A stretch of DNA of 64,000 nt, taken from NCBI GenBank assembly GCA_036674765.1, contig JARVKI010000013.1, positions 558,001 through 622,000 on the forward strand, in the 5' to 3' direction. This DNA comes from Seiridium cupressi (taxonomy: Eukaryota; Ascomycota; Sordariomycetes; Amphisphaeriales; Sporocadaceae). Shown here one piece after another: positions 33,990 through 47,000 of this stretch (its first letter is position 1; every line of letters begins with the position of its first letter). Made by a program: the position numbers and the translations under genes. A model generated the notes under the pieces. The model worked only from the letters and a program-made list of their open reading frames with translations. It ran no database searches and was not told where the DNA came from.

Positions 33990-35564
33990 TCAACCAGCAA
34001 CAGTACCAGAATTATCAGCACAGCTGAAAGCGGAACCAATCTCCCCAGAGGCGTAAGCGGCCTTGATGGAGAGCACGGTTGAGTATCTGTTCATGAATCA
34101 TTAGTGACTTGCCCAAAACTAGGTCTATAGTGTGATAACTCACGTTCCACCGATGCAGACGAAAATACCAAGGAGAATCAGAAAGATATGGAAGAAGTAC
34201 TGTGTCTTCTGCCAAAGGCTACCCTTCCTATACTCCGAGAAGTCATAGAGCCAGAGGATGCCGGGCACGCTGATAGCCATTGGCGCAAAGCAGATCGAAC
34301 CCGTCAAGGCGATCAGGTAATTGAAAATGGCGATGGCTTCGGCGAGAATGAAGGCAATGACGCCCACGCCGATCGAGCAGCCGAGCCAGGTGGCCCAGTG
34401 GATAGCCGTGTTGGACTGCAGATGCTTGGTACCTCTCAGCATGCGGACGAACAAGTACTTGGCTGCCACGTGCTGGTACAAGCAGCCGCTGACGACCAAG
34501 CCGATCAAAGCAATGCCGTACGACACCTTCTTCAATGTACCGCCTGCGCTACCAAGCGAAGGGTTGGCTACCCACTGCCCACACCACCGGTAAACCACCA
34601 GGGAGAAAGCCAGATACATGGCGAGGACCATTCCCATGCAAAGGTAAAGAGCCTTCTTATAGTCTCTAGGATTTCTCATTTCTGAGATGACTGGCAAAAA
34701 GGCCGAAGTGCCGGCCGACGAAACGAAGATGGTCGCTGTCGCAGTCATGCCAGCAACGAAAGTCGGGTAGGCAATGGCATAGTATCCAAGTTCATAGTCG
34801 CCCGTCTGGGGGGCAGCAGCCGGTCTGTCCCTAGTCGTGACTCCGACGACGACAATGAAGATGGCAATGAAGATGGAAAAGAAGCCGGCCCAAGTAAGCC
34901 AGCCGATATTTCGCAGGGTTCGCACCGACGCAGCTGCCGTGATGACGACGAACGAGATGAATGACCACCAGACAGTGCATGCTGCGTGGTCCGACAGGGC
35001 GTTCAGGCCAACTGACAGGCCAACAATACCGCTTCCAGTGCAGAGAATGTATGCGACCAAGTAGAGGAAGCCGATAATCTCCTTCATCACCACACCTCCC
35101 ACCGTGTAGCCCATATCTGCCAGAGCTGAACCACGTTAGCAGAGCACTTTCTTGCTAGATTTCGGACGGCTTACAGTGACACTCCGGGTGCCTCGTCTTG
35201 AAGTTACCTTGAATCACGGCTGTATCTGTAGTGGTTTCTATTAGTCAATGCTCGTTGCGTCGTGTTGGGTTTTCTCACATGTGTTGAGGAGCTGCCATCC
35301 CACGACCGACAAGGCACCACCAACAGCACCCAGGCTATACATGGCAGTCGGAATAGACAGAACACCAGTCGCAAATATGATCTTCAGGAAGATGATTGTC
35401 GCCCGTTGCCAGCTCACGTTCCGAAAGTCGACGCCATCTGCATTCTTTTGGAAAACCTCGTGGCTTTCCATCTCAGCCTCCTTCATGGAAGCCGCACCAT
35501 CGCTGCCAGGCGCTGCCGGCGTAATGTCGAGCTTCTCATTCTTTGTTTCGGTTGCGGCGGCCAT
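33990..35564 (-). CDS. AAAP-family amino-acid permease
   Basis: This is a transmembrane amino-acid transporter (Aa_trans family, like Neurospora mtr neutral amino-acid permease). Exons on the minus strand are 35279-35564, 35175-35225, 34144-35125 and 33990-34086 (471 aa). The joins give the conserved HPECHSLADMGYTVGG across the second intron, and all phases agree. After an acidic cytosolic N-terminus, TM1 begins at IIFLKIIFATGVLSIPTAMY, and about eleven membrane segments follow to FFHIFLILLGIFVCIGG. The ATG at 35564 is chosen; an upstream in-frame start at 35699 would add 45 residues without family support. Five GATA-type sites in the 350 bases upstream suggest nitrogen control. It is separated from a second amino-acid permease by one unrelated gene on the opposite strand. 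Confidence 0.92.
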
Positions 35565-37434
35565 GGCGAGGTCCTCGTGGCTGCTGGGTCGGCTCCAAGT
35601 CCCAAGGGATGAGAAAAGAGGCGAGTCGGCCAGTTGGGAGTGAGTGATCTTCGCCAATGCACAAAAAGCAACAGGGGACCACGACGCTCTATATGTCAAA
35701 GTGCCTCAAGCAGATAGAGCTTAGAGATAGGTGTGCGCCATATCAATAGCTTTGGGCCTGGACCCCGTCCATAAATCTGTCGAACCATCGGAGCAATGCG
35801 AGGTACGATGACTTCAGAGACCAGGGCGCGAAGCTCCCACTGCATTATCAAATAACGTTATCGCGTGCACCCAGGATAGATCAGCCTGCGATCACCAATA
35901 TCTGGAGAGATAGCAGAACACGACCCAATCAGGGGCCGGCATCCAAGACAGGACCGGGATGGACGTCGGCAGACGACTACCGTCTGTTCTCGTCTCCGAT
36001 GCCTTGGTTTCCACACCAGGTTCACGTCGAGAGATACAGCATCCCTTTTCGGAGCAGTGGGGAATTTGCACCATGACTCGTTGGCTGTCGTCTGCGAATG
36101 TCAGATGTCTGAGAGGGCCCATCTCTTATCAGCGCAGTGAGAGATCGGCAGGTCCGATGGAATTGATTTGCCTTCGGACATAACGTTGCCATTTGAAGTC
36201 GATGCACAAGCACGATAGAGGTTGATAAGCGTGGCTTAGTCGGACCCGATTTTGGCTGTTGGCTGGTTTTTGAGGCGCGAAGAGTGCATGCCTTTCATCA
36301 CTCCAAAGAAGCTCCGACCCAGCAGACTGGATACTGGGTCCCGATGCTGGTGTATCCGCATCCGCGCCGGCAGCTGGCCTCGACCGGGCCTATCGGATTT
36401 TGCATGTGCAGCTATCGGCACTAAGGGTTCTCATACAACATCATCAAGCAGGAAGACCGCAAAATGTGTTGTTCATCCGCTGGTTTCTGGTTCAATAGCC
36501 TGGAGCCTGACCTAAAGAATGGACAGCACAGAGCGCACAGGCCATGGCGACATAAGCATAGAGGTCATTTTGGCCCCCAAGAAGCTTCCGATGAATCAGT
36601 TTCAAGCCGCAGTTTGCATACCCATGGAACTTCGATTTCGGTGTGATCTTTGATCTTTTAAAATGCGACGTGTAGGATCGCCTGTGTGCAGCTTCCTGCG
36701 AGGCCCTCGAAACTTGCTTCTCGATTCCGTCGCTGCAATCTCGCTTCCCCAAACAAAGTTGCCCCGGCTTTCCAATCATCGGTTTGCATCTCCCTTAACT
36801 CCTCGTCACAGGATCAAGGTTGAACGGGTCATACCGTGCCCAATGAATAGAACAAAATTCTGCTGACACTCTGACGGACCTTACCACACATGTTCTACGT
36901 CTACCGGCGCGGAGCTAGGCTGATCGAATTGCGCTCTCAGAGCCTAGACATGGCGTTGACCCGACCCCTCACCAACCCGTAACACAGTATGAAATGCACG
37001 ATCCTACGTCCTTACGATTCTTGCATATAGCCCCCAAAACAGTTGCAGCGCAGCGCCGTAACGGAGCGCCCGTCAACCAATGCTCCAGTAATCGTGCGAT
37101 TCTAGGAGGGCTGTTCGCAGGGCTCGCTTTCCTTACGCGCGTGCAAGGGAGTTTAGGAATGGCTAGCCAGCTTTGTGCAACGCTGACCGCGCCTGCGCAT
37201 GAGTAAATAGTACCTTGACTGTCTCGCCAAGGGGGCTCCTGGTTGCCAGCATACAGCCCAATGCTTACAATATGTAAAACCATTCTTTCAAGGGGGTCGG
37301 CGTGTCAAATAGCCCCGCGGTGAAATGAAATCCTCTTGGTCATTCTGTCATCATCGACCTTTTTGTGTTTGTTAATTTTTTCATCCTTCTTTGACATATT
37401 CTTCACTCCTTCAGTATAGAGCATTCATCTCACG
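35565..37434. other. Divergent intergenic region, AAAP permease and membrane protein
   Basis: This is a 1.9-kb shared upstream region. The part next to the permease carries GATA-type sites (annotated). The part next to the + strand gene is T-rich (37360-37400). No convincing coding region is seen. Confidence 0.55.
35712..35913. promoter_or_regulatory. Cluster of HGATAR (GATA-factor) sites
   Basis: Five matches to HGATAR lie within 202 bases upstream of the AAAP permease: AGATAG at 35712 and 35725, TTATCA (TGATAA reversed) at 35845, TTATCG at 35858, and AGATAG at 35908. The first two and the next two are each 13 bases apart. AreA/NIT2-type regulators bind such clusters at nitrogen-use genes. 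Confidence 0.45.
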
Positions 37435-38501
37435 ATGAGTACGACACCGACACCTACCGCATACAAGGCACCAGAAACAAATGGAGGAATAGTCACATCC
37501 TGGGCCCCAGTCACCACAGACTTCACTGCGGCGTCTGAGTGCAGCAGTTTGCAATTCGCAAACAATCCGCCTGTCGTTGCAGGCTGGGATCCTGGTTACG
37601 GCGTCAGTGTCGACTCTCGATACACGTGTCATCCAAAAGCTGTGACGACGTGGTGGTTAGCCGCACTATTGGGCACTAATGCCAATACCGTCTTCAGTCT
37701 TGGGCCGATCACTTGCCCCCCTGAGTATACCACCGCGGGTTCGAGCAGCAAGGATGCAACAAGCACTATGGTATTTTGTTGTCCGCAGTATGTTCCTGCC
37801 CTTTGGCGCTGAGGGTCCTGCCTGAGAAAGCTGATCGAGTTCCTAGAGACTACGACTTTGTGCAGTTCTACGAGCCCGGGGGCACTGGCGAGTGTACATC
37901 GAAATTGGCGGCCGGGCAAGAAGTGACATACCAGGTCAGAATAGATGGGACCTGGACCGCAAATACAACAAGTATGCAAAAGGAATCTTCTGTGGTCGGG
38001 ATCCCAATCAACGGCTGGACATTTGCAGCAACTACATCCGAAGCCACGAACACCGCAAGCTGCAACGCCGAATCGAGATTGGGCTCAGGTACGGCAGCAG
38101 GCATCGGCGTTGGAGTCTCCCTCGGGGTTACAGGCCTGGCCATGTTCGCCGCTGGTCTTTTCATGTTAAGGAAGTCTCGGAGAACAAACACAACTCACGC
38201 GCCTGGAGCAGCAGATGGATTTCCCAAGGGCACAACGGTACCTCCAGACCAAAGCCACCCGTCCTACGCTACAAGTCCAGGTCAGACCACCGCCACCGGC
38301 ACAGATCATGGATACCCATCGTACGGAGACGCAAGCCATCAAGCCTGCTCTTTTCCGAGCCAAGAGGTTCCCGCACGACCCCTGGGAGAGTTGGACACCA
38401 GAGGGGTCCATCACTCTGAACTAGAGGGCGAGTTCGAACCTAACAGCAAAATGGCATTCCCGTTGGACTTTGTCCGGCCAGCCCACGCGACAAACAGATG
38501 A
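37435..38501 (+). CDS. Hypothetical single-pass membrane protein with Cys-containing ectodomain
   Basis: Two exons, 37435-37787 and 37847-38501, encode 335 aa; the 59-nt intron is in phase and joins CCPQ to DYDFVQF. The pattern APVTTDFTAASEC, then ITCPPEY and CCPQ, recalls a common group of fungal surface proteins (CPxGY...CCP). A single membrane helix (GIGVGVSLGVTGLAMFAAGLF, about residues 223-245) is followed by a basic stop-transfer (RKSRR) and a Pro/Ser/His-rich cytosolic tail of about 85 residues. No signal peptide is seen, so the topology is inferred. The layout (ectodomain, Gly-rich helix, disordered tail) suggests a Mid2/WSC-like surface sensor, but no such domain is recognised. Confidence 0.78.
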
Positions 38502-39169
38502 CAGCATTCGCGGGTAATTGATACGGTGGAGTGGAACTGTAGGGAGACGAAAAAGCGGATTAGCTGTTTACAGTAAGATATTGTATGTGCGAGGCTTGAT
38601 CATTCTGACATTAATTAGGGACCCTAACTCAAGTCATTGTAGCCAATTAAGGCTTTGGTGTGTATATTAATCCACCGAGCTTTATATACTAAATTCTGAG
38701 AGAAACCTATGTCGGTGGACACAATGCCCCGAACCATATCTAGGTACAATGTAGCCATCACGACCCAACAATATGTAGCAGTCTACTGCAAAGCGGAGAC
38801 CTTGGCACTGAATCATGTCGGTAATGAACCACCAGAGTTATTGAAGAGCTCAATCTGGGAATTATCCTGGAATTGGCTCTCCCACGTCGGGCTCAAAGCA
38901 AGAGCTAAATCGTTGCATTCTCGCTTGACAATCTGCACTAGATCTGCTAGGATACAAGTTTAAAGCGGTTCTCTTGGAGTATATTGCTCCAACCCAGGTA
39001 CAATGATGGAGTATCAAATGGATTCAAATTTGTTGCCAAACCCAAAATCTAATATTTGACAATATGCCGACGTTGTCGTGTATTATGGAGTGCGTGCATT
39101 TTCGCTGTGGGGGAGTAGTCTTCCGTGTGCTGGCTGAGAAAACCCAACTCCATACTTGAGATTAAGCGA
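38502..39169. other. Convergent spacer
   Basis: These 668 AT-rich bases lie between the membrane protein (+) and the LAT permease (-). Nothing else is seen. Confidence 0.6.
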
Positions 39170-41094
39170 TCATCGGCCTTCTCTTGATGCGTCCCGCTGA
39201 GCAAGATACTTCCGCGCTTGGTAGAAGCCCAACCCAAGTGCCCAAACAACGATGAGGACGAGGGCTAGCATCGGCGCGAATATCGCCCCCCTCACCACGA
39301 CGAAACCACTAACCGCAGCGAATACTAGGGGCACCAGCAGGAAGGGCTTGTAAGGGCGCTTCAAGCTCGGCTCGCGGAAACGAAGGATTATTGCGCCGAG
39401 TACAGTCAGGAAGAAAAATGAGTATTCGCCCAGTCCGTTGAAAGTAACCAGAGCACGAAAATTGCCGAGGAGGATGTACAATGCCGAGAGGATGGTCAGT
39501 AGGACTATGGCGTTCAATGGCGCATCAGAGTTCGATTGTTTTGCGGAATCAGGGCCTTCACTGGAGTCTTCCGATGAAGGCCCCTGACGAGGTTGGAAAC
39601 CGATGCGACCGACGAAAGCAAAGAAACCTGGCAACCAGTCTTTATTAGCGGCAGCCACCGCCATACGACCCGCAACAAACGAGTTGCCTAGAAGTGAGCC
39701 TGCCACTACTAGGCAAATGAGGATAGCGGCGACCACACCAACAACAGGGCCCAGGAGGCGGCTGATGGCAGTCACTGCTACGCTGTCCGTTGCGGATACC
39801 ATGGCCCATGGCAGCAGGATGTAATATCCCGCATTGGCTGCAAGGAAGCAGATCACTATCGCCGGAACGGCGGTATTGATGGCTATGGGGAGTTGCCGTG
39901 CTGGCTTTGCTAACTCAGCAGAGATGTAGATTGCTTTATCCCATCCAGAATAAGCCCACAATGCTCCATATAGCGCTGCTGAATAGTGCCCTAGCAGCTC
40001 CCACTGCGACAGTCGAGTCCAGTCGGTCTTATCACCGTCTGGGTTGACGGTGCTACGGTATCCAAACCAGGACTTTTTATACCAGTCCCGGCCTCCAATA
40101 TATCGCTCTGGATCCGAGACCTGGAGGGCTACGACAACAATGCCAGCTATGACAATGCCGGCAATACTGACAAACTTGGTCAGGACGAAGAAGTTGTTGA
40201 GCCGCGTGCTCGCCTTGGTGCTGATAGAGTTGGCAACATTCATGACGATCAAGATCAGTATCGAAAGCAGCTTATGCTCGACGGAATCAGCTTGGTCAGT
40301 GACACCCATGGCGGAGAAGATGCTCTCGACAAACACAATGCTAAGAATGGCCAGCGTGGCGGGCATGACGGCAACGATCCACGTCCAAGCGGCGAGAAAG
40401 CCGATAGCATCGCCAAAGATGTATTTCAGGTACGGCTGCACTCCCCCTGATTGCTGTTAGTTTGCGAAATATCTAGCGCGCAACAGCTGCATCAGAACAG
40501 ACAGACCTTCTCCTGGGATGGCTGTGCCCAGCTCAGCCATGGTGCTAGCGCCTGTCCATGCTAATACGCCGCCGACCAACCATATGATTAATGCAATGCC
40601 AGGCGAAGGTACGCTATGGAGACATTAGCTTCCCATTTTTGAGACGAATATATCGTTTCTTGTGATGTGGGGTTCGGTTGAACTCGGACATTGTACTCGG
40701 GCCTGGCCGAAGCATGACACCAGAGCCTGCACTTTCCAGAGGGCCTGAGGGAAAAACGGAAACTCGGTGAATCCTTTGCAACTTACTTTGTATCAATCGA
40801 TCCTGGTGAAGTGAAGATGCCACTGCCAATGACGATGCTGATGATGATGGCGAACGCTTCCTTGGCCCCCAGATTGCGTGAGAAGGTGCCTCGCGCTTCA
40901 AGGTCTGGGGCGGATGCTGCATCGTGAGCAGCCGGCCCCTCAGTCTGCTCATGGTTTAGGAGCGGCTGTCGTTCTCCGTCCTCGCGGCCGGTCGGGGAAG
41001 ACATGTTGTAGTGTCTTTCGGCCTGGAAAGTTGGTCTTCGATCAATCGCTCCATCAAAAGAGCGCGTCTGGTCTCGAGGATGATGATGTTGCAT
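39170..41094 (-). CDS. LAT-type amino-acid permease (APC superfamily, MUP-like)
   Basis: This is a 12-TM amino-acid transporter related to fungal methionine permeases and L-type transporters. Exons on the minus strand are 40787-41094, 40507-40613 and 39170-40446 (563 aa). The 107-nt middle exon encodes the conserved VPSPGIALIIWLVGGVLAWTG and ends in IPGEG, joining in phase to GVQPYLKYIFGD. TM1 carries ISIVIGSGIFTSPGS, the unwound substrate-binding glycine motif of APC carriers. Intron 1 is longer than its neighbours (173 nt). The start is uncertain: ATG 41094 or the in-frame ATG at 41004 (MSSPTG), which sits better with the acidic N-terminal tail. HGATAR matches occur upstream at 41211 and 41305 (reversed). 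Confidence 0.93.
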
Positions 41095-42163
41095 GAGAGT
41101 GGATTAACCTAGTTACGCCATTGGTCGGACCGAGCCGACCCGGCCCAGCAGTCGGCGTAAGAGCTGGGGACACGGAGGGTTTCCGCGAGAAAGTCGATCA
41201 AATGCATTCAAGATAATGACAGAAAACTGGAACCAAGTAATTGATATACAAATGTTAGCTATATCGAGCACTGTTTGAAAGGAGTTGATTCTGTAGATGT
41301 GCTATTATCGGCGTGGTAAGTAGAGTGAGTGAGTGCCTTTGGGCAAGCGCTGATTCAAACGCTCACCACCACTATAACTAATGTCCTATTCCTGTACACC
41401 TAAAATAAGCCACGCTTTCAGAACCTTGCCTGCTATTTTTGAACCGAAAAACATTTATTTGCGCTGTGACAAGAAGAATCAAAGAAATAAACGACTCGAA
41501 AGTGGAAGGAATGCGATGGCGGCTCCAGGCTATAGCGTGCATACCAACTCCAGACCATCCAACAGTATTAAAAACTCGATGTATCACTCTCGAGCCGCCT
41601 TTCCAAAAAGGAAACAAGTTCAATCTCTGTAGAAGTGGTAGATCAAGAAATGATGCCATCCAATAAGGTGTCTCGAAGTAACGACATGAAACTATGGCTT
41701 GATAGGGCGTGCTGTGGGTTGCCGCTTGTTTGCCAATGTTCAATGGCGCCAGTGCTGCGTTTGTGTGGTAATGCGACGAGTTGACCATACTCACTAACCC
41801 ATAGCAACAAGGATAGAAAGTAGACAACCTACTTCACTTGGGGCAGCGTAAGACTGGCCGCGTGAGCCTTGGTAAAGTATAAGAATAAATTCCGTTGGCG
41901 TAATATCTTTGCATAATGTCCTAGACGCAATAATATTTAAGCACGGCCACAAAAAAATATGATAAATCACATGCACCCCCTTATAGACATGATTAAAATG
42001 AACAAAATTTATTATTACTTGTATACTCCCGTCTAATGAGAATGCAGATCTAGGCTAACGCAATGCAAACCCAAATCTATCCAGTAATGACCGACCTGCC
42101 AATCCCATTTCCCAAACCCCTTTCCCCATTCCATGCTCTTTTTGCGTCCCATCCGCGCATCAT
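41095..42163. other. Intergenic, LAT permease promoter
   Basis: These 1.1 kb are strongly AT-rich toward 41880-42060. They contain the permease promoter and the 3' side of the But2-like gene. No gene is seen. Confidence 0.55.
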
Positions 42164-42631
42164 CTAGCAGCTATCGCCAACCTCCATGAACAGGCCAGCA
42201 CCCTGGACCTCCTGGAAGGCGACCCAGCCCTGGGCGCCGTCGGCGATCTCGAGCTGGTAGGCCATGACGTCCTGGCACGCAAAGCTGTTGATGACGGTCT
42301 GGGTGGCCGTGTTTGGCGCGCTCTGGAACCGCAGCGTGCCGACGATGGACCCGGGCGCGTTGCCGTTGGTGGCCCGGACGTTGACCAGGTCGGCCCCGGA
42401 CGACGTGATCGGGTAGCCGGCCGGGAACTTGGCCACGAGCGTGCAGGGCCCGGCGCTGTTGGGCGGGATCTGGAACGATGCGGCTGGCGAGAAGGTGGTT
42501 GAGATGTTGTAGTTGATCGGGAACCCGATGCTGGACGGGGGCTGCTCGAGGCACGAGGCGCGCTTGGAGGGGGCAGCGGAGGCGAGGCCAACGATAGCCA
42601 GAGCGGAAACGATGTTTGCGGTGAAGTACAT
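42164..42631 (-). CDS. Small secreted protein, But2 C-terminal-like
   Basis: This is a 155-aa single-exon protein with a clear signal peptide (MYFTANIVSALAIVGLASA, cleavage near residue 19), then a compact beta-rich domain with FQIPPNSAGPCTLVAKFPAG, INSFACQDVMAYQLEIAD and a C-terminal GLFMEVGDSC. The order (FxIP, Cys, then a Cys-bearing strand and GLFM near the end) resembles the But2 C-terminal family found in many secreted fungal proteins; I hold this at moderate confidence. Four Cys follow the signal peptide. The gene is GC-rich against AT-rich flanks, which suggests strong codon bias and high expression. A TATATAA-type sequence with CCAAT lies about 215 bases upstream. The function of the family is not established outside fission yeast. 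Confidence 0.75.
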   Translation of the reverse strand: MYFTANIVSALAIVGLASAAPSKRASCLEQPPSSIGFPINYNISTTFSPAASFQIPPNSAGPCTLVAKFPAGYPITSSGADLVNVRATNGNAPGSIVGTLRFQSAPNTATQTVINSFACQDVMAYQLEIADGAQGWVAFQEVQGAGLFMEVGDSC

Positions 42632-44098
42632 TTTGAAGTTGAGCGGCTTATGTAGTATATAATATATGTGAAGGACGAGTTACTGAGGCTGAGCGAGTGC
42701 TTGAAAACTTGAAGTTTCTTGTATAGCGAAAATCGAGATGTATCAAGTTGTAGTGTTTGTAGTGATTGCTGTGTATTGCTGATTATGCTGATGCTGATGA
42801 TGATGCTGGAAACGGAAACCTCATTCTCATCAAAGGATGTCCCAATATTATATACATGTCCCCCGTCCTGATTCCAATAATACGACCCCTTTCGCTGATC
42901 GGGGCATTGTTCCCATCATGGCTTGAAGTCGACGTAAGCTTAACTGGACACGAGCCTTTCTCACACGCCAATACGCCGACTTCCGAGTCCTGTCAACAGG
43001 AAAAAGCTTGTCCTGCGCATCTCACGATAGTCCTCTAAAGCCGGCAGCGCCGCCATGCTACAATGCCTGTGTAAGCTTGCAGGCTGCGTGTTGCTTACCA
43101 TACCCCAGAAAGTCTATTCTCCAATGAGAACGGTAAGGCCGGTAGCTACGTTGCATGAGCCAGGCGAGAGAGGGGCACTGTTTGTGAGGTAAGCCGGCGA
43201 GGAGAAATCAGACTACGGTAACTCGACGCCACAAGGGCTGATGAATTGACTTTAAGCCGAGGAAACTAGCTTCAGCCTCAAATTCTGTTCGGAGTTGCAA
43301 GTATGGACCAAATTTAGAAAATACCCCAGTTCCGTAGAGGGCCATAGCCAGCTGGTCCAGTGACGACGAACACCACATTGTGCTGACTCGTGGTGGCGCA
43401 ACTGTCATGGTGGCCTTGACCAAGCGGCGAATGGTTGAGCTGCACCGCCCACTTCTTTCAACGTTTGTGTTCAAGCATGGCGCCTACGCTCGTAGATTCG
43501 TTGAGTACCAGGCTGGCAGTAACAGGCCCGATTGCATTAGTGATGGGTGATGGATCGTCCGTGTGTCATCATATACTTAGTCGTATCTGTGTGGACGTAA
43601 CTACCCCACGTGTTTCGTAGACGAGATTGTTCGAGAATAGAGTTTTTTTCTTCTTTCCCTCGCTCTAACATTACTTCACATCGACTCGTTTAGGCATACC
43701 TAAAGCCTCTCCAAAATGTCCCATCAGTAAGATTCTTGACCATGGAGTTGAGCTAGCTATCTAACCCGACCCGACTGCAAACAAGGACCCGTACATCTCG
43801 CTCTTGGCTCATCCCCAAGCTTTGCAGTGACTCCTTTATTCATTCTTCCTTCTATCAGTCTTGGCGAGGCCTCCTTGCCATCCATTTCGTCGGGGTATAT
43901 TCTAGATGGCTTGGCTTCTGGGCCGAAAGTTTACTGTATGGTACAAGCGATTATAGACAAAAGAAAGGCCATTCGTGCGAGAGCAGGTCTGCAATCCAGC
44001 CTCTGGGCGGTATATGCAACATTGAACAAAAAGCGTATATCGTAACCTCGTGTTAAACCAGTAATTATAGTAGCGTAGAGGAGAAAACGTCAAAGTCT
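42632..44098. other. Intergenic, But2-like promoter to kinesin 3' end
   Basis: These 1.5 kb include a GAT-rich triplet stretch near 42783-42810 and AT-rich promoter sequence close to the But2-like gene. No additional gene is supported. Confidence 0.55.
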
Positions 44099-47000
44099 TC
44101 AGTAATCATCGCCATTCGCGTAATCTCCACGTTGTGGACTGACGGCACCACTACCGCTCGCACTGCCGCTGCCCGAGAAGTAGCTTTGGTCGATTCGAAA
44201 TATCCAGTCGAGCTTCTCGCGTTCGTTGCGAGCCGCAAATAACCATGTATTGTCAGTCCCATAGATGGCAAATACGCCTGCTTGTAAGCGCTCGCTGAGG
44301 CCGCCCAGACCGGGCCCGGCAGAGCTCCCGCCCGAGCCTGTCCAGATAGACGAGACTATCCGTCCGGATGAAGTCCTACGGTGGCCGGGACGGAAGTCTC
44401 CATTCGTGGAACCCTCGTCGTCATCATGCGGGTCTTGTCCACTGAAGAGGGCGAGGATTTCGGGCTGACTATCGACTCTCGAGTTTCGCAGGCTCACGAT
44501 AGCTACCTCATCACCATCAGTGGCACTGTGAATATGGAGGTATGGCCTGCGTAGCTCGACGAATCGCTTGACCCACTTGCTCGAGTCGTTGTTGGGCACG
44601 AGGAGATAGCTGCCCTTCAGGACCTTGGGGTTCTTTGGTACCCGCACTATCGTGGTAATCAGGGCAGGAGGGGTACTGGCTTCGGGGGCAATGCCATCTG
44701 CTGGAGGCGCAATATTTTCCGGGCTCAAAATCTGAATAACGGGATCTGGATGCCTGGCCCACAGTCCCAGACATTTATTGAGGATCAAGGTCTCGTGCTC
44801 GCTGAATTCCGATGGTGGAGGCGCTTCCTCGGCAGGCTCTCCAGACGTTGCGGGTTCGTCGGATTCCACTTGCACTTCGTCCGCAGGTGGCTCTTGAGGG
44901 TCCTCCGCAACCTCGGCGTCCTCGGGTTTGGGCGAGGAGGGACGCGAAGTCTGCGGGGTATCATTGAGAAGCGCATGAATGGAATCATCATCGTCATCGT
45001 GACCTTTTGGTACAGGAGAGAACTCATCCGATTCTGAGTGATGCTCCTCTTCTGCAGGCGCATTCTTCGGCTCAGGGAGGCCAATCTTCTTGAGGAACAG
45101 CTGCGCGCCACCAATTTCAGCTATGCGGCGCCGCTTCTTTTGGGCGGAGATGAAATCACCAATCAATGAAACACCTCTCGGCGTCCAATTGTTTAGGTTC
45201 TCCTCACCCTTGACATAGCCATGTTGACTGTTCAACCTCCAGAGATCGCCAACTCTTTTGATTGGTGCGGGTCGCAGAGAGAGTGTGTAGATAGTGGTCG
45301 CTGAGTGGACTATACGAACACTTTGCCAAAGGGAGGATAACATGGAAGTCTGGCGAATGAATGATCTCCCCAATATCTGGCAAAAGACAGTTGTCGAGAA
45401 TTTCATGGGCTCTGCAAGCTTGTCCGAGCTGATGTCCCAAGATAGCGTCATCTGGACCTTATATTTATCCGCAGTTGTTCGATCTAATAGGAGTGAGTTG
45501 TGCAGACTGGAGTCCCACTGGCCGCTGATCGTGACACTTCGTGTGCCGTTCGCATTCTGGCGAAATGTCGGCTTGGCACTGAGCCTTAATGCTATGTCTG
45601 GCGCCGGTGCTCCCATATCAGGGGTCTTGCCAGCATGATCCACGAGCTGAATCTTCCCAACACGTACGGAAGTGATGTCATCCCATGGTAGGGCATCTCC
45701 GGAGCTATGTGTGAGATTGATCGCAATCCGCCTTTGGAGGCCTTGGTGCAGCTGGAAGGTACCGCTGTCCAATTCGCTGGTCTGGGTCACCTCGACCGGA
45801 ACGTAGTCGCCATTTTCTGAAAGTTCGAGAACCTGCACTCGTGCCAGGAGATCGTGCTTTTCCTCCGTGAAGAAATGCGATTCATTGATACGAGCATCCT
45901 TTTTGGATCTGTTCTCTGCGCCGGGGACAGCATCTCGCATCTCATCCCAGCTCAACAGTTTGTCGAGGTGCATCGTGGAGACCTTTGCAAAGATAGCTAC
46001 TCGTAGATTGACATCTTCAGAGCCAAACAATGGGACGCTCATACTATGAACGCTGTCGAAGCGGATCGGGCCCTCATCAAAGTCCTTGATCATCTGGGTT
46101 GTTGTGACACTATCTTCCGACACTCCAGGGATGAAAAGTTGCGCATGCACGTCAGTGCCTTCCCGCTCAGCGAAACCCATCAGGTCATGCATTACCACGT
46201 TGTACTTCAGTGTGCTGGATGGTGCTCGTGCACTTGAAGGTTCGAGGGACAGTTTGAGAATGCCTATGGCGTGGGAAGTGTGCGGAGATAGAACATCCAG
46301 GTTGAAATCCTGAACCCGGCTATTAAAGACCGCTTTCAGAGGCACGTCGACCTCGCCGACGAGTGAATATTCCGGCATACAGGTTTCGACAAACGGATTG
46401 TCGAGCTTGAAATGCTGGCTGTACTCCGGTTGGTCCAGGTACTGGTGCATCTGCCTCATTTGTCGGACTCTTTCGTGAAGTTTATCCAAACTCCAGAGAT
46501 GCACCACAGTGTGCTTGTAATCAACCACCCGCACACCAACGCATGGTTTGTGAGCCTCCTCCAGGGCAATGTCATCACCTTCATTTGACACTCCGTTGAG
46601 CACCATGTCGTAGGATGAGCACAGCGCATGTCCAGTATCAATGACAGTGAACTGAAAGACGACACTCTCCCCAAGCTCTTCGCTCATAATCTGAGCTTCC
46701 TTTAATGTGGCGGCGTGCTGTAGTACGGTTTCGGCCATGCGCACGTAATGACGACTTCTCCAGTGTTTTACCGCTTTCCTTGCTCGTGCGATCTCTTCCT
46801 CGGAGAGCTTTGGCTTTGCCTTGGGCCGCTTGAGCGGGTCGAGCTTCTCCATTTTGGCCTCAAACTCCTGCTTTTGGACCTCGAGTTGTTTCTGCATATC
46901 GGCTTTCAGTTGAACCAGGGTTTCTTCCATCTTTGTTTTCTCCTTTTTGATCTCCTCAACCTCAACGTTGGCTGCCTCTGCATTCTTTAGCTGATCCTGA

